This document shows positions 1 through 7,418 of a stretch of 64,000 nucleotides of DNA, one piece after another (position 1 is the stretch's first letter; each line of letters opens with the position of its first letter). The DNA is from Paracoccaceae bacterium. GTDB taxonomy: Bacteria; Pseudomonadota; Alphaproteobacteria; Rhodobacterales; Rhodobacteraceae. The notes beneath the pieces are model-generated. The model saw nothing but the letters and a program-made list of their open reading frames with translations. It had not been told where the DNA came from and did not search any database. Both the position numbers and the translations under genes were made by a program. Location: positions 2,588,037 through 2,652,036 of the forward strand of contig OY282431.1 in assembly GCA_958296035.1 (NCBI GenBank), written 5' to 3'.

Positions 1-575
1 ATGTCGTCCAGCGTTGCTTCCTCGGACACACCAAGTACCTGGTAGGGATTTCCGGTCACGTGCTCGGAATAGAAACGCAGCCTTGCTCTGAGCGAGGTCC
101 GGGACAAGCCGAAAATCGTGCTTACCCTGGTCAGGAAACGCCGCTCCGCCAGGCTCAGAATGCCATCAGCCGTTGCAATGTAGAACAGGCCCTCGACGAC
201 GTGTTCAAGCATCCGGCTGCCGGGTTCTGATGCTCGCCGGATGGACCGTGCATAGTGTTCGTAACCGATTGAAGTCCGGCTAGCATAGTTGAACACCCGC
301 GCCACGTTCCTCTGTTCGGAATCCGGCACCCGAAAAAGGGTGCGAAACGCCCTTACCTCTTCATGTGTCACCGTGCCGTCGACCTTTGCCAACTTGGCTC
401 CCAGGGCAATGACGGCTATCGTAAATCCCACCCTTCGATCATGAAAGCGCATCATACGCCCGAAAACGTTGCCGATTCCAAGCACACCTTCAATGCTCGA
501 CGGGAGCAGTTTCCTGAGCTTTATCCATATCGATGTCATCGGCTCAGAACCGTTTCGGCTCACGGGAAGATTCAT
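1..575 (-). CDS. DjlA-like TerB/J-domain protein (3' end cut by window)
   Basis: The minus strand reads continuously from ATG at 575 to the window edge. The N-terminal two thirds look like a TerB/DjlA helical domain: an Asp near the first helix (AKVDGTVTHEEV) and a second repeat with ADGILSLAERRFL. The last visible residues, NPYQVLGVSEEATLDD, are the opening of a DnaJ J domain, so the HPD motif lies outside the window. The protein is probably a DnaK co-chaperone of the DjlA type. I chose the start at 575 because AGAGG lies about five bases upstream; an internal in-frame ATG at 539 is the alternative. The acetyltransferase gene at 665-1177 lies just upstream on the same strand. Confidence 0.8.
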   Translation of the reverse strand, partial: MNLPVSRNGSEPMTSIWIKLRKLLPSSIEGVLGIGNVFGRMMRFHDRRVGFTIAVIALGAKLAKVDGTVTHEEVRAFRTLFRVPDSEQRNVARVFNYASRTSIGYEHYARSIRRASEPGSRMLEHVVEGLFYIATADGILSLAERRFLTRVSTIFGLSRTSLRARLRFYSEHVTGNPYQVLGVSEEATLDD

Positions 576-664
576 GCAAACCTCTCAGCATCCATCATAC
601 AGACTTGGTCAGGCAGTTGCGACCTGCCGAATTCACACAGGACTGTGCCGGACTGTGCATCCGG

Positions 665-1177
665 TCAGCCGCTATCGTCGAGGATCTTCTGCACGAGTAC
701 CAGATCAAGGAATCTGCCAAATTTGTACCCGACCCGCGGCAAACGGGCGATCTCGACATAACCCATGGCCAGATGGAAGCGAAGAGCAGCCAGGTTTGCA
801 TGACTGACCCCGCCAATCATCGAGTGAACGCCGTGTTGCCGGGCGATGTCTTCAAGTTCTTTCATCAACATGCAACCGATGCCGTTCCTCTGGGACTCCG
901 GAGCAATTACGATTGTGTGCTCCATTGTCCGCCGGTAGCCAATTCCAGCCCGGAACTGGCGATAGGTTGCAAATCCTGTGATTTCAGGATTACAGGCCAC
1001 GAGGAAAGGAAAGCCCATTTGCCCCTTGTCGGAGATCAGTCGTGCAATGCCCGTCGGCGTGTACGCAACGCTGTTGAACGTCACGGCAGTACCGACAATA
1101 AATGGATTCCACAGGTCTGCAATGGTAGCCGCATGACCAGGATTCGCCTGAATGATGTTTACCCTCACATGCGTCAT
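665..1177 (-). CDS. GNAT N-acetyltransferase, phosphinothricin/MddA-like
   Basis: The 170-residue product has the layout of the Pat/MddA (YncA) branch of GNAT acetyltransferases. The N-terminal half carries WNPFIVGTAVTFNS and GFPFLVACNPEITGFATY. An acetyl-CoA loop follows at about residues 95-107 (VIAPESQRNGIGCMLM), then the family-typical HSMIGGVSHANLAALRFH and LGY-like AMGYVE segments. Such enzymes acetylate the amino group of phosphinothricin, methionine sulfoximine or related amino-acid analogues; the substrate here cannot be told. The ATG at 1177 has no strong ribosome site, and a GTG nine bases inside is an alternative. It diverges from the gene at 1278, so the 100-base gap likely holds both promoters. 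Confidence 0.85.
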   Translation of the reverse strand: MTHVRVNIIQANPGHAATIADLWNPFIVGTAVTFNSVAYTPTGIARLISDKGQMGFPFLVACNPEITGFATYRQFRAGIGYRRTMEHTIVIAPESQRNGIGCMLMKELEDIARQHGVHSMIGGVSHANLAALRFHLAMGYVEIARLPRVGYKFGRFLDLVLVQKILDDSG

Positions 1178-1277
1178 GTTCAGCTCGGCACAACTTCAAT
1201 CATTTACTTGAGCTCAGCCGGATCGGCAGCAGCCTGGAAACCCCGCAAACTGATCTTGAGCATACTTGGAGACACCT

Positions 1278-1751
1278 ATGAGTGGCCAGCCAAAGAAGTC
1301 GCTATATCTTGCTAACCACTATGGGTTTTCCACACAGCAGAAAGCGGTGCTGCTTCCCACAATCCAGACCATTTTGGAAGGCATGGGCGTGGAGGTATGG
1401 GAACCGTTTGCAAGGAACAACCAGATTGACTTCAGTCGACAGGGTTGGGCCTACCGGGTCGGCCAGAATGACTTGCGGGATGTAAGGGACTCGGACGGCA
1501 TCTTTGCTATTGTCAACGGTTGTCCGCCGGACGAAGGCGTCATGGTAGAGCTCGGCATGGCCATCGCCTGGAATAAACCCACATTTCTTTTTCGCGACGA
1601 TTTTCGTCGGTGCACGGACAGCGAGATGTATCCCCTGAATTTGATGCTGTTCACCGGCCTTCCTGAAGAAGGATGGGCAGATTTTTGGTACACATCACTT
1701 GATGACATTACCAATCCCTGCAAGGCTCTTGCCAAGTGGCTTGCAGAGTGA
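1278..1751 (+). CDS. Nucleoside 2-deoxyribosyltransferase family protein
   Basis: The 157-residue product matches the nucleoside 2-deoxyribosyltransferase fold: an N-terminal YLANHYGFS strand, the segment DLRDVRDSDGIFAIVNG, and a Glu-containing loop PDEGVMVELGMAIAWNKP in which the Glu would be the catalytic nucleophile. These enzymes exchange bases on deoxynucleosides or hydrolyse the glycosidic bond, in nucleotide salvage. The start is ATG 1278 with GGAGA six bases upstream; a TTG at 1266 is in frame but overlaps that site. It is the last ordinary gene before the accessory island. Confidence 0.8.
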   Translation: MSGQPKKSLYLANHYGFSTQQKAVLLPTIQTILEGMGVEVWEPFARNNQIDFSRQGWAYRVGQNDLRDVRDSDGIFAIVNGCPPDEGVMVELGMAIAWNKPTFLFRDDFRRCTDSEMYPLNLMLFTGLPEEGWADFWYTSLDDITNPCKALAKWLAE

Positions 1752-2098
1752 GGTTTAACTCCTGAGCTGACATAGCTGCAGATCCCTGCCCGTCTGGAGC
1801 GCTGACTTTTCGCAATTGGCGGCGGCATCAAGGACGCCGGAAAACCGCGGAATGTCTTGCCCCGATACAGGAATCAAGTCTTGCTTCTGCGACTGTGCGA
1901 GTTGAATTCAAGACAATGCTCTTTACTAGGCGACCATGGTCGAGGGTGGCAAGGCCAACGAGGACAACTGCCAGATGCTCTGCAAGCCCTGCAATCGCAG
2001 CAAATCCAACAAATGAGCACAAAGGAACAAAGGAAGGAAGGCAGCAATTTCGTATCCAAGATAAACCGGTCACACACACATTTCCTGCTCCGGGGCCC
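1752..2098. other. Gap with no convincing gene
   Basis: About 350 bases separate the deoxyribosyltransferase from the island. Short open frames exist on both strands, but none has family resemblance or a good start. I see no tRNA or clear terminator. Confidence 0.5.
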
Positions 2099-2515
2099 TC
2101 ATTGGGCCGTTAAAACTCCTAATCCTTGCCTGAGTTCATGGATTCGCTCAGACGGAAAGTAACGATGGAGAGCCGACCGGCCGATCTTGAGATGGCATAT
2201 GACATCGCTGGCGAACGGGAAATTGGTGGTATTGCGGAGCATCGACTCGACCAGCCGGATGCTGGCCAAATTGGCTGCAGCGGATGTCAATCCGTTGTAC
2301 ATCTGGACAGAAACCCTCTTTAGCCAACCCGCTGTATTATCTGTCCATGGTGGCTGGAGTGATAGTCGCTGACGCAGTTGAGGTACTGGTTTTCCTTGCC
2401 ATTCAGGAATCAAGAGATGGGGTAGTAACCCGTCCTTTATGTCATAATCCGAACCGATGATCTCAAATTGGTCTGGATTGTGCTTGTCCAAAAAGGTGAT
2501 CGGCACCTTTTGCCA
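2099..2515 (-). pseudogene. Chimeric relic: methyltransferase fragment joined to a resolvase tail
   Basis: On the minus strand one frame begins with KVPITFLDKHNPDQFEIIG, which matches the C-terminal part of the EcoRI-type adenine methyltransferase family. It ends with ESMLRNTTNFPFASDVICHL...RSALHRYFPSERIHELRQ, which matches the C-terminal helix-turn-helix of the intact resolvase at 4083-4613. The middle (about residues 40-75) matches nothing I know. Upstream in the same frame there is a TGA and no methyltransferase N-terminus. I read this as two gene remnants fused by recombination rather than a working protein, although the joined frame stays open for about 135 codons. Confidence 0.6.
2125..2268 (-). 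repeat. Diverged copy of the resolvase 3' end (copy 1)
   Basis: The stretch aligns by eye over about 145 bases with 4087-4230, the end of the intact resolvase gene. It shares the CTTGCCTGAG..CATGGAT start, the GACGGAAAG block and the GCGGAGCATCG block. It supplies the C-terminal half of the chimeric relic. Confidence 0.75.
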
Positions 2516-2780
2516 GACACCGCAGGATCTACTCGCCGAGTAGACAGGTTTCAGCTGCAGTCACGCGTGCCGGTGAACCAAGAGCTGCGTGGCCATTGGT
2601 ACATAGAGTGCAGCAGCCCGCGCACATTGGGCGAATTGCAGGAATGCTCTCAGCGCTGCGTACAGCCGTTCTCGTGGCCGTTTCGGAAATGTGAATATGG
2701 TCCTCTCTCAATCGCCGTGCGGCCTGCACAGGGCAAAGGGCAAGGCCGAGCCTGTGTGTGGCTTTGTCAGCAAGGTCATG

Positions 2781-2856
2781 CTTGCCTGAGCCTCATGGAT
2801 ACGCTCCGGCGGAGAGTGCGATAGCAAGCCGACCGGCCAATCTCGAGATAGTGCCA
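2781..2856 (-). repeat. Shorter decayed copy of the resolvase 3' end (copy 2)
   Basis: These 76 bases repeat the same block again (CTTGCCTGAG, CTCATGGAT, CAAGCCGACCGGCCAATCT, CGAGAT). Read on the minus strand they give a damaged version of the tail (YLEIGRSACYRTL). The copy lies directly after the 129-residue gene that follows fic, so that gene and fic are bracketed by resolvase ends. Confidence 0.7.
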
Positions 2857-2857
2857 G

Positions 2858-3247
2858 TCAGTCATTCTCCTTCGGCTCACCTACCGCAGTGGCCGCCCTT
2901 GGCTGTGTCCATTTGACCTTGAACCGGGGATTGCCCGGCCACAGCAGGATGAACTGCGGCGTATTGTCGATACCTTCCCAGCGTTCTGCCTCACGCCGGC
3001 AATATTCCACCACTGCCGGCTCATCGAGCCATTCCCGATGAATACCGAAATCCCAGTCATCGTGGTCAGTTACAACCGCGCTGCCGTCGGCAAACTCGTA
3101 ACGGTGGTCATCCCACTCGCTGACTTCCTTCCGGGCGTTGCTCCGGACATTATCCTCCAGCAGCCAGGAGCATTCTCCCCTCCTCGGCTCATCCGCCGCC
3201 ATTACCCGTGAACTGTGGGTTGCGTATTTGGGTAAATGAGTACTCAC
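2858..3247 (-). CDS. Hypothetical protein downstream of the Fic-like gene
   Basis: I do not recognise this 129-residue protein. It is polar and rich in Trp, Glu and Asp, with DDHRYEFADGSAVVTDHDDWDFGIH in the middle and an ILLWPGNPRFKVKW strand near the end. There is no signal peptide or membrane segment. It starts 35 bases after the stop of the Fic-like gene and runs the same way, so the two may be cotranscribed with the resolvase. It may be a partner of the Fic protein, but that is inference from position only. Confidence 0.5.
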   Translation of the reverse strand: MSTHLPKYATHSSRVMAADEPRRGECSWLLEDNVRSNARKEVSEWDDHRYEFADGSAVVTDHDDWDFGIHREWLDEPAVVEYCRREAERWEGIDNTPQFILLWPGNPRFKVKWTQPRAATAVGEPKEND

Positions 3248-3282
3248 TCATAATTCTGCAGCACGAGCGTCAACAGCATCGC

Positions 3283-4086
3283 TCAGAACCCCGGTGACGG
3301 ATTGCTGTCGGGCTCGGGATCAGCTTTGGGCGCCGGCGCATCCTGCGGACGGCAGTCATACAGGAAGTCCATCATGCCGCTACCGTCGCGATCGACATAG
3401 AATTGCACCATGGTCTCGTTGAACTCACGGGCGCGGGCTGCCGGGACCGATATGGCATCCCAGCCATGCGTCATCAACTCGCCGTTCATCATGAAACGGC
3501 CGGTCCTCTTGTTGCCGCCGAAATAGAACAGTTGCAGGGCGGAGAACAGGAAATAGGCCATGCCGCGCTCGCAGGGATGCGCAATCTCCGTCAGGGCTGA
3601 AAGTCCTTCCCTGTAGATCCCCGCCAGGTTTCTGCCGCCCGGCTCCGTTGGCGGCGGCACATGCTCCGCGTAACCGAGAGCAACCCGTGGCGTGAGCGAG
3701 ATCTCCTCCCCTTCGCCACGAAAATGTCCCCATTCCAGCGCTTCTCTGTAGGCAGTGCGTGCATGCAGCCCATCCGAGACTGGCTTGGCGAGCCGGAAGC
3801 GGCTATTCTCCACCAAAGTGAACAGCCGGCGTGCAGCATCTGCCAGATTGAGCACCTGCCGCTCGTCATCAAGGCGCCGGCCACCGACGGTGACACCGTC
3901 CATCAGCGTCTTGACCTCGGGATATGTGAAGGGATTGCCCTCCAGCCGGCTCGCGTCATGGACAAATTCTACCAGGGACTGCCGATAACGGAACAGCGCC
4001 CGCCGCGGCGGGCCGGGCGGTGAGGGAGGCAGTTCCGGACTGGTCCAGACAAAACCAAGCCGCTCGAACATTTGGTTACGGGTCAT
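3283..4086 (-). CDS. Fic/DOC-family protein with altered catalytic motif
   Basis: The 267-residue product reads as a Fic protein with a built-in inhibitory helix: DASRLEGNPFTYPEV near residue 45 fits the (S/T)xxxE(G/N) antidote motif. The usual active loop HPFxxGNGRxxR appears as FYFGGNKRTGRFMMN around residue 190. The catalytic His is Tyr here, while the anion-binding GNKR..R part is kept in the Doc-like form. AMP transfer is therefore doubtful, though Fic folds without the His can act on nucleotides in other ways. Its ATG overlaps the resolvase stop in ATGA, so translation is probably coupled. A Pro/Asp-rich tail ends the protein. Confidence 0.75.
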   Translation of the reverse strand: MTRNQMFERLGFVWTSPELPPSPPGPPRRALFRYRQSLVEFVHDASRLEGNPFTYPEVKTLMDGVTVGGRRLDDERQVLNLADAARRLFTLVENSRFRLAKPVSDGLHARTAYREALEWGHFRGEGEEISLTPRVALGYAEHVPPPTEPGGRNLAGIYREGLSALTEIAHPCERGMAYFLFSALQLFYFGGNKRTGRFMMNGELMTHGWDAISVPAARAREFNETMVQFYVDRDGSGMMDFLYDCRPQDAPAPKADPEPDSNPSPGF

Positions 4087-4613
4087 GCCTGCCTGAGCTC
4101 ATGGATGCGCACCGACGGAAAGCAGCGATAGAAGACCGACCGGGTCACCGCCAGCTGGCGGATGACGTCGCTGACAAACGGGTAATTGGCGGTGTCGCGG
4201 AGCATCGCCTCGGCCTGCCGCACCCTGGCCTCGTCCATGGCCCGCGTGTTCCCGACGATGATCTCGCGCTGGAACTCGTCGAAGGCGGCGACGATGTGCA
4301 GGAAGAGACGGCCCTCGGAGGTGCCGGTGTCGATATTCTGCTTCAGCGCCCGCAGTTCGATGCCCCGCTCCTGCAGCACGCCGACGATCTTGATGACCTG
4401 CCGGAGCGAGCGGGCCAACCGCGAGAGCTTCCCCACCACAAGCGTGTCGCTCCGGCGCAGATAGGCGAGCGCCGCCTGGAATTCGGGCCGGTCACTGCGG
4501 GCGCCCGAACTCTTCTCGGTGTGAATCTGTTCGCAGCCGGCCTGGCGCAGCGTCTTGATCTGCAGTGACGGGTTCTGGTCGAGGGTCGAATCCCGGGCGT
4601 AGGCTACCAGCAT
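4083..4613 (-). CDS. Serine recombinase (resolvase/invertase)
   Basis: The 176-residue protein has the resolvase catalytic domain: YARDSTLDQNPSLQ with the nucleophilic Ser near residue 9, the LVVGKLSRLARSL helix and the RLFLHIVAAFDEFQREII dimer helix. The C-terminal DNA-binding part is short. The usual glycine-rich hinge is missing and the protein passes straight into EAMLRDTANYPFVSDVIRQL and the recognition helix TRSVFYRCFPS. Its stop overlaps the start of the Fic-like gene. Dyads resembling resolvase crossover sites lie just upstream, and two damaged copies of its 3' end lie downstream. It is probably the recombinase that shaped this island. Confidence 0.9.
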   Translation of the reverse strand: MLVAYARDSTLDQNPSLQIKTLRQAGCEQIHTEKSSGARSDRPEFQAALAYLRRSDTLVVGKLSRLARSLRQVIKIVGVLQERGIELRALKQNIDTGTSEGRLFLHIVAAFDEFQREIIVGNTRAMDEARVRQAEAMLRDTANYPFVSDVIRQLAVTRSVFYRCFPSVRIHELRQA

Positions 4614-4642
4614 GTGCGTACCTCCCGTTGGTCGTTTGAATG

Positions 4643-4778
4643 TGTCCCGACAACGCTACCTGTGTCATGCTAATGGGACAGATCAAACAGGACAAGGTTC
4701 TGGGAAACATTTTCGGGGCTATTCCGGTGTCGCGGCGCCCGCCGGCACCGTGTCCCGAAAACGATCCTATTCGGGACA
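4643..4778. promoter_or_regulatory. res-like resolvase binding region
   Basis: At 4751-4778 a 28-base dyad has perfect 9-base arms, TGTCCCGAA and TTCGGGACA, around a 10-base centre; this is the length and end sequence (TGTC..GACA) of serine-resolvase crossover sites. A second, looser pair, TGTCCCGA at 4643 and TGGGACA ending at 4680, spans 38 bases. Both lie within 165 bases upstream of the resolvase start, as res sites do in Tn3-type elements. The site assignment is by pattern, not by homology. Confidence 0.6.
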
Positions 4779-4801
4779 TCCCGGCCGCGCCTTCAGAAGG
4801 G

Positions 4802-5360
4802 TTACGGGCTGCTGTACGGGTCCGGCTCATTCTCGTGTGGCGGCTCCGGATTCGGTGTTCCTTGTTCGATCAGCCAGGTCCGGAAGCTCGGTATCGGACA
4901 CTTGATCCTGTCGTCATGGACCTGCAGTACCCCTCTCCATATGATGTGATTGCAGTATTCGTCGACATCCATGCCGCTTGGCAAACGCCATCTGGAGCCG
5001 GGGTGGAACCGGCATGTCGCTTGATGCTGTCAATGATATCGGCTCGACCATGACCCTCCTGCAATTCCTGCATGACAGCCGACAGCAGAAACTTGGGACC
5101 CCACATCTGCGGGCTCGGAAGTAGGCAAGCTGCCGCTTCCTGCTCCGGGCCCGGACTACGGATGACTGTACATCCCCAAGGTCACCACCAGCCGCCACAA
5201 CTTCTTCGGCAAGGGCCATGAGTGCATTCTGCATATGCACCGAGTAGTGGTCGCAGTCATTGGCAATGTCTTTCATAGTGTTTTGCCAGTCCCCGTCCGG
5301 CAGGCCGTAGTGTCGGTACCCGCCGGACAACACGCTCACAATCCAGCTCATACCTCCCCC
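4802..5360 (-). pseudogene. Frameshifted gene of unknown family
   Basis: Protein-like stretches on the minus strand are spread over three frames: MSWIVSVLSGGYRHYGLPDG...NALMALAEEVVAAGG near 5180-5350, then MWGPKFLLSAVMQELQEGHG near 5050-5106, then DEYCNHIIWRGVLQVHDDRI down to a stop at 4802. No single frame joins them, so at least two indels are needed. I do not recognise the family. It may be a separate gene or the damaged C-terminal part of the fic relic that follows. Confidence 0.4.
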
Positions 5361-5413
5361 CTCGGAGCCAGTCTCCCCGCAGCAACCGGATGACTGCAAA
5401 ACGGTGCGGACGG

Positions 5414-6330
5414 TCAGGTCTCCCCAGGCAATCCTCCCGCAGACCGACCTTGCCGCCCGCCACGCCGCACCGCCGCCTGCAACTTCTGCAACGCCGCCCT
5501 GAATACTTCCTGCCGCGGAAACACCTCCGGAAACTCCAGCCACACACGCCGCACCGTCACCTTGACATGGGCCGCCAGCTTCAACAGACGCGTGCGGATG
5601 GTTTCGATACTCGCCCTCGCCACTGCCGTCCCCTCTGGCCCAGATACCTCACGAAAGCCGTAAAATTCCCGCCGTCCGCCAGTTCAAGGTGGGTAATGTA
5701 GTCAGGCTTGTTCTGTGCCAGGATCACCTGTGGAAACTCGCCTGCCCTGGCAAAGGCCCAAGCCATCAGCGGACGGGAGATTCGGCCACTGCCATCCTGA
5801 AATGGATGGATACGCACGAATTCGTGGTGCAGCCATGCCGCCTCCAGTTCCGGTGCCAGATCCAGGCCCGGGTGGCTCTCATGGAAGGCGAGGAACTGTT
5901 CCATCTCGGTCTCGACCTGTTCGGGCTGGCAGTATTCATGGACGAAACCGTCTGCCCGGCGGGGATTGTTGGGCCGGATCTTGCATTGACCCTTGCGGAG
6001 CGGGATTCGTTCCGGTTACCAAAGGGGTCAGTTCCGGTGGCAGTGGCCTGGTGACGGGTCAGCAGTGCGTGCCATTCCTTGATCGTCGTGCCGGTGATTG
6101 GTCGTTCATCCTTGACATGGGCGAACAGCATCTCAAGTGCCGCCTCCTGGTCCTTGTGCAGCCCCCGGAGCGTTTCGTCGCCGATGGTTGTTGCCGAATG
6201 CGCGCCACGTACACCCTCGAACCCCTCGGCAATCAAGGTTTCAGTCACGCCCCGACACAGGAGATAGAGCCCCTCGATCTGGCCGGTCTCAATAGCGGCA
6301 TACTTGCCACGGGTTGGTACCGGTTGCGGC
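5414..6330 (-). pseudogene. Second fic gene, frameshifted and truncated
   Basis: Read on the minus strand, the gene opens at about 6325 inside TRGKYAAIETGQIEGLY. It runs through TTIKEWHALLTRHQATATG to about 6005, where one base is missing. It then continues in another frame with IRPNNPRRADGFVHEY and the Fic loop HPFQDGSGRISR at about 5800. A second shift near 5640 moves it to a frame ending with ASIETIRTRLLKLAAHVKV and VFRAALQKL. The Fic loop is close to the active consensus (HPFxDGxGRxxR), unlike the intact gene at 3283-4086. Its 5' end stops where the TnpB remnant begins, so the upstream part was probably lost at that junction. Confidence 0.75.
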
Positions 6331-6587
6331 AAATGCTTGCCTGCAAGAGCAGGGTTGCAGATGTTGACCCTGCCTATAGCAGTCAAACGTGCCATGCTTG
6401 CGGAATAGTCGCCAAGGCATCGCGCAAGGGCAGGAAATACAAGTGTGTGGCTTGTGGCCATGCGGAGCATGCGGGCCTGAATGCGGCCCGCAACATCATG
6501 GCCTCCGGGATCGGGGCTTGTGCACGGCGAGGGGCGTTTGCCTTGGCAAGCCCGCTGACCCGTGAAATTGTTACTGTGGCTGTCTGA
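6313..6587 (+). pseudogene. TnpB (IS200/IS605 family) C-terminal remnant
   Basis: About 90 codons match the end of a TnpB protein: GWYRLRQMLACKSR, then VDPAYSSQTCHACG and KYKCVACGH giving the four-cysteine zinc ribbon, then NAARNIMASG. The last RuvC carboxylate, normally an Asp two residues before that Asn, is Gly here (HAGLNAARNI), so even this part would be inactive. No N-terminal RuvC region or TnpA is present. The remnant abuts the broken 5' end of the second fic gene on the opposite strand. Confidence 0.75.
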
Positions 6588-6737
6588 TTGTGGTTAGCCA
6601 AGTATATAATTCCCACAAAAAGTCTGTTACAGCGCAAAATCCTGTGGATTCCGGCGAATATATCGACCCCTGAACGAGGAACTCCGATTGCTTTATCTTT
6701 ACAACTTTGCGTGTGCGTGGTCTGTTGCCACTTCGGG

Positions 6738-7388
6738 TCAATTTGCTGAGAGAGTTGCGCTCTGGTTGCTGCTTTCTTCTTTTTGCTCGTACTCCGGTTT
6801 ACAAATGTGCCACTTGTCACCTTCTCGGGTTACCAGCCAATCGGCCGGCATTTGCCCCCTGCTTCGCTGACGTTCCACATGCCATCGGTTTGTCGACCGG
6901 CTATGCCGGCACTCGCACGACCATCTGCTCTCCACACCGAGGGCACCTCCCTGGCCTGGTACCAGCAGAAGACACATTGGCAAAACCTGTCCTCTCTGCT
7001 GTCCAGCTTCGGCGGCCAGATGCAAGCGTCGCACCGGCGTCAAGGCAGCTGGTCGCTGCAGATCAAGTATGGTCAATGGAACAATTCCACTGCGTAGCGA
7101 TTCCTCGGCAGTCCAGAACAGGTCCTCGACGTGGTTGGCCGCAACGAAAAGCAGACGCCCCGGATTGACCCAGTCCAGCAATCCTTCTGGATTGAGGCGG
7201 GATCTTTGGTGACGTGACACAATCCACAAAATCGTCCCCGCGGTTCTCATTGCTGTCAAAAGAGCCAGTGTTCGCCTGGCATTGCCACAAAACTCATGTG
7301 CCCGGGCCAAAGTCAAGGTCATGTCTTCCAGCAGGGTTACAGTCGCGCGTGAAACGCCTGTTTCACCTATTAATTTTCTATAATCCAT
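6738..7388 (-). CDS. imuA: ImuA-like SOS mutagenesis accessory protein
   Basis: The 216-residue product resembles the ImuA/SulA-like proteins of Rhodobacterales: RAHEFCGNARRTLALL, LNPEGLLDWVNPGRLLFVAA, EDLFWTAEESLRSGIVPL, LTPVRRLHLAAEAG and GGALGVESRW occur in the family order. ImuA works with ImuB and the DnaE2 polymerase in damage-induced mutagenesis, but neither partner is next to it; on its 3' side lies the decayed mobile-element region. The ATG at 7388 is preceded by an A/T-rich leader with no clear ribosome site, so a later start near 7325 is possible. A LexA-like box lies about 20 bases upstream. Confidence 0.75.
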   Translation of the reverse strand: MDYRKLIGETGVSRATVTLLEDMTLTLARAHEFCGNARRTLALLTAMRTAGTILWIVSRHQRSRLNPEGLLDWVNPGRLLFVAANHVEDLFWTAEESLRSGIVPLTILDLQRPAALTPVRRLHLAAEAGQQRGQVLPMCLLLVPGQGGALGVESRWSCECRHSRSTNRWHVERQRSRGQMPADWLVTREGDKWHICKPEYEQKEESSNQSATLSAN

Positions 7389-7403
7389 TTTTATACCATT
7401 TAT

Positions 7404-7418
7404 GTTTTATATTTGTTC
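7404..7418. promoter_or_regulatory. LexA-like SOS box upstream of imuA
   Basis: GTTTTATATTTGTTC fits the alphaproteobacterial LexA operator GTTC-N7-GTTC with one mismatch. It lies 16-30 bases ahead of the imuA start in an A/T-rich promoter stretch. The placement ahead of an SOS gene is what makes the match credible. Confidence 0.5.

Noticed and set aside
4020-4568. A 182-codon plus-strand frame opposite the resolvase
   Set aside because: It is the antisense shadow of the resolvase gene; only the minus strand shows recombinase motifs.
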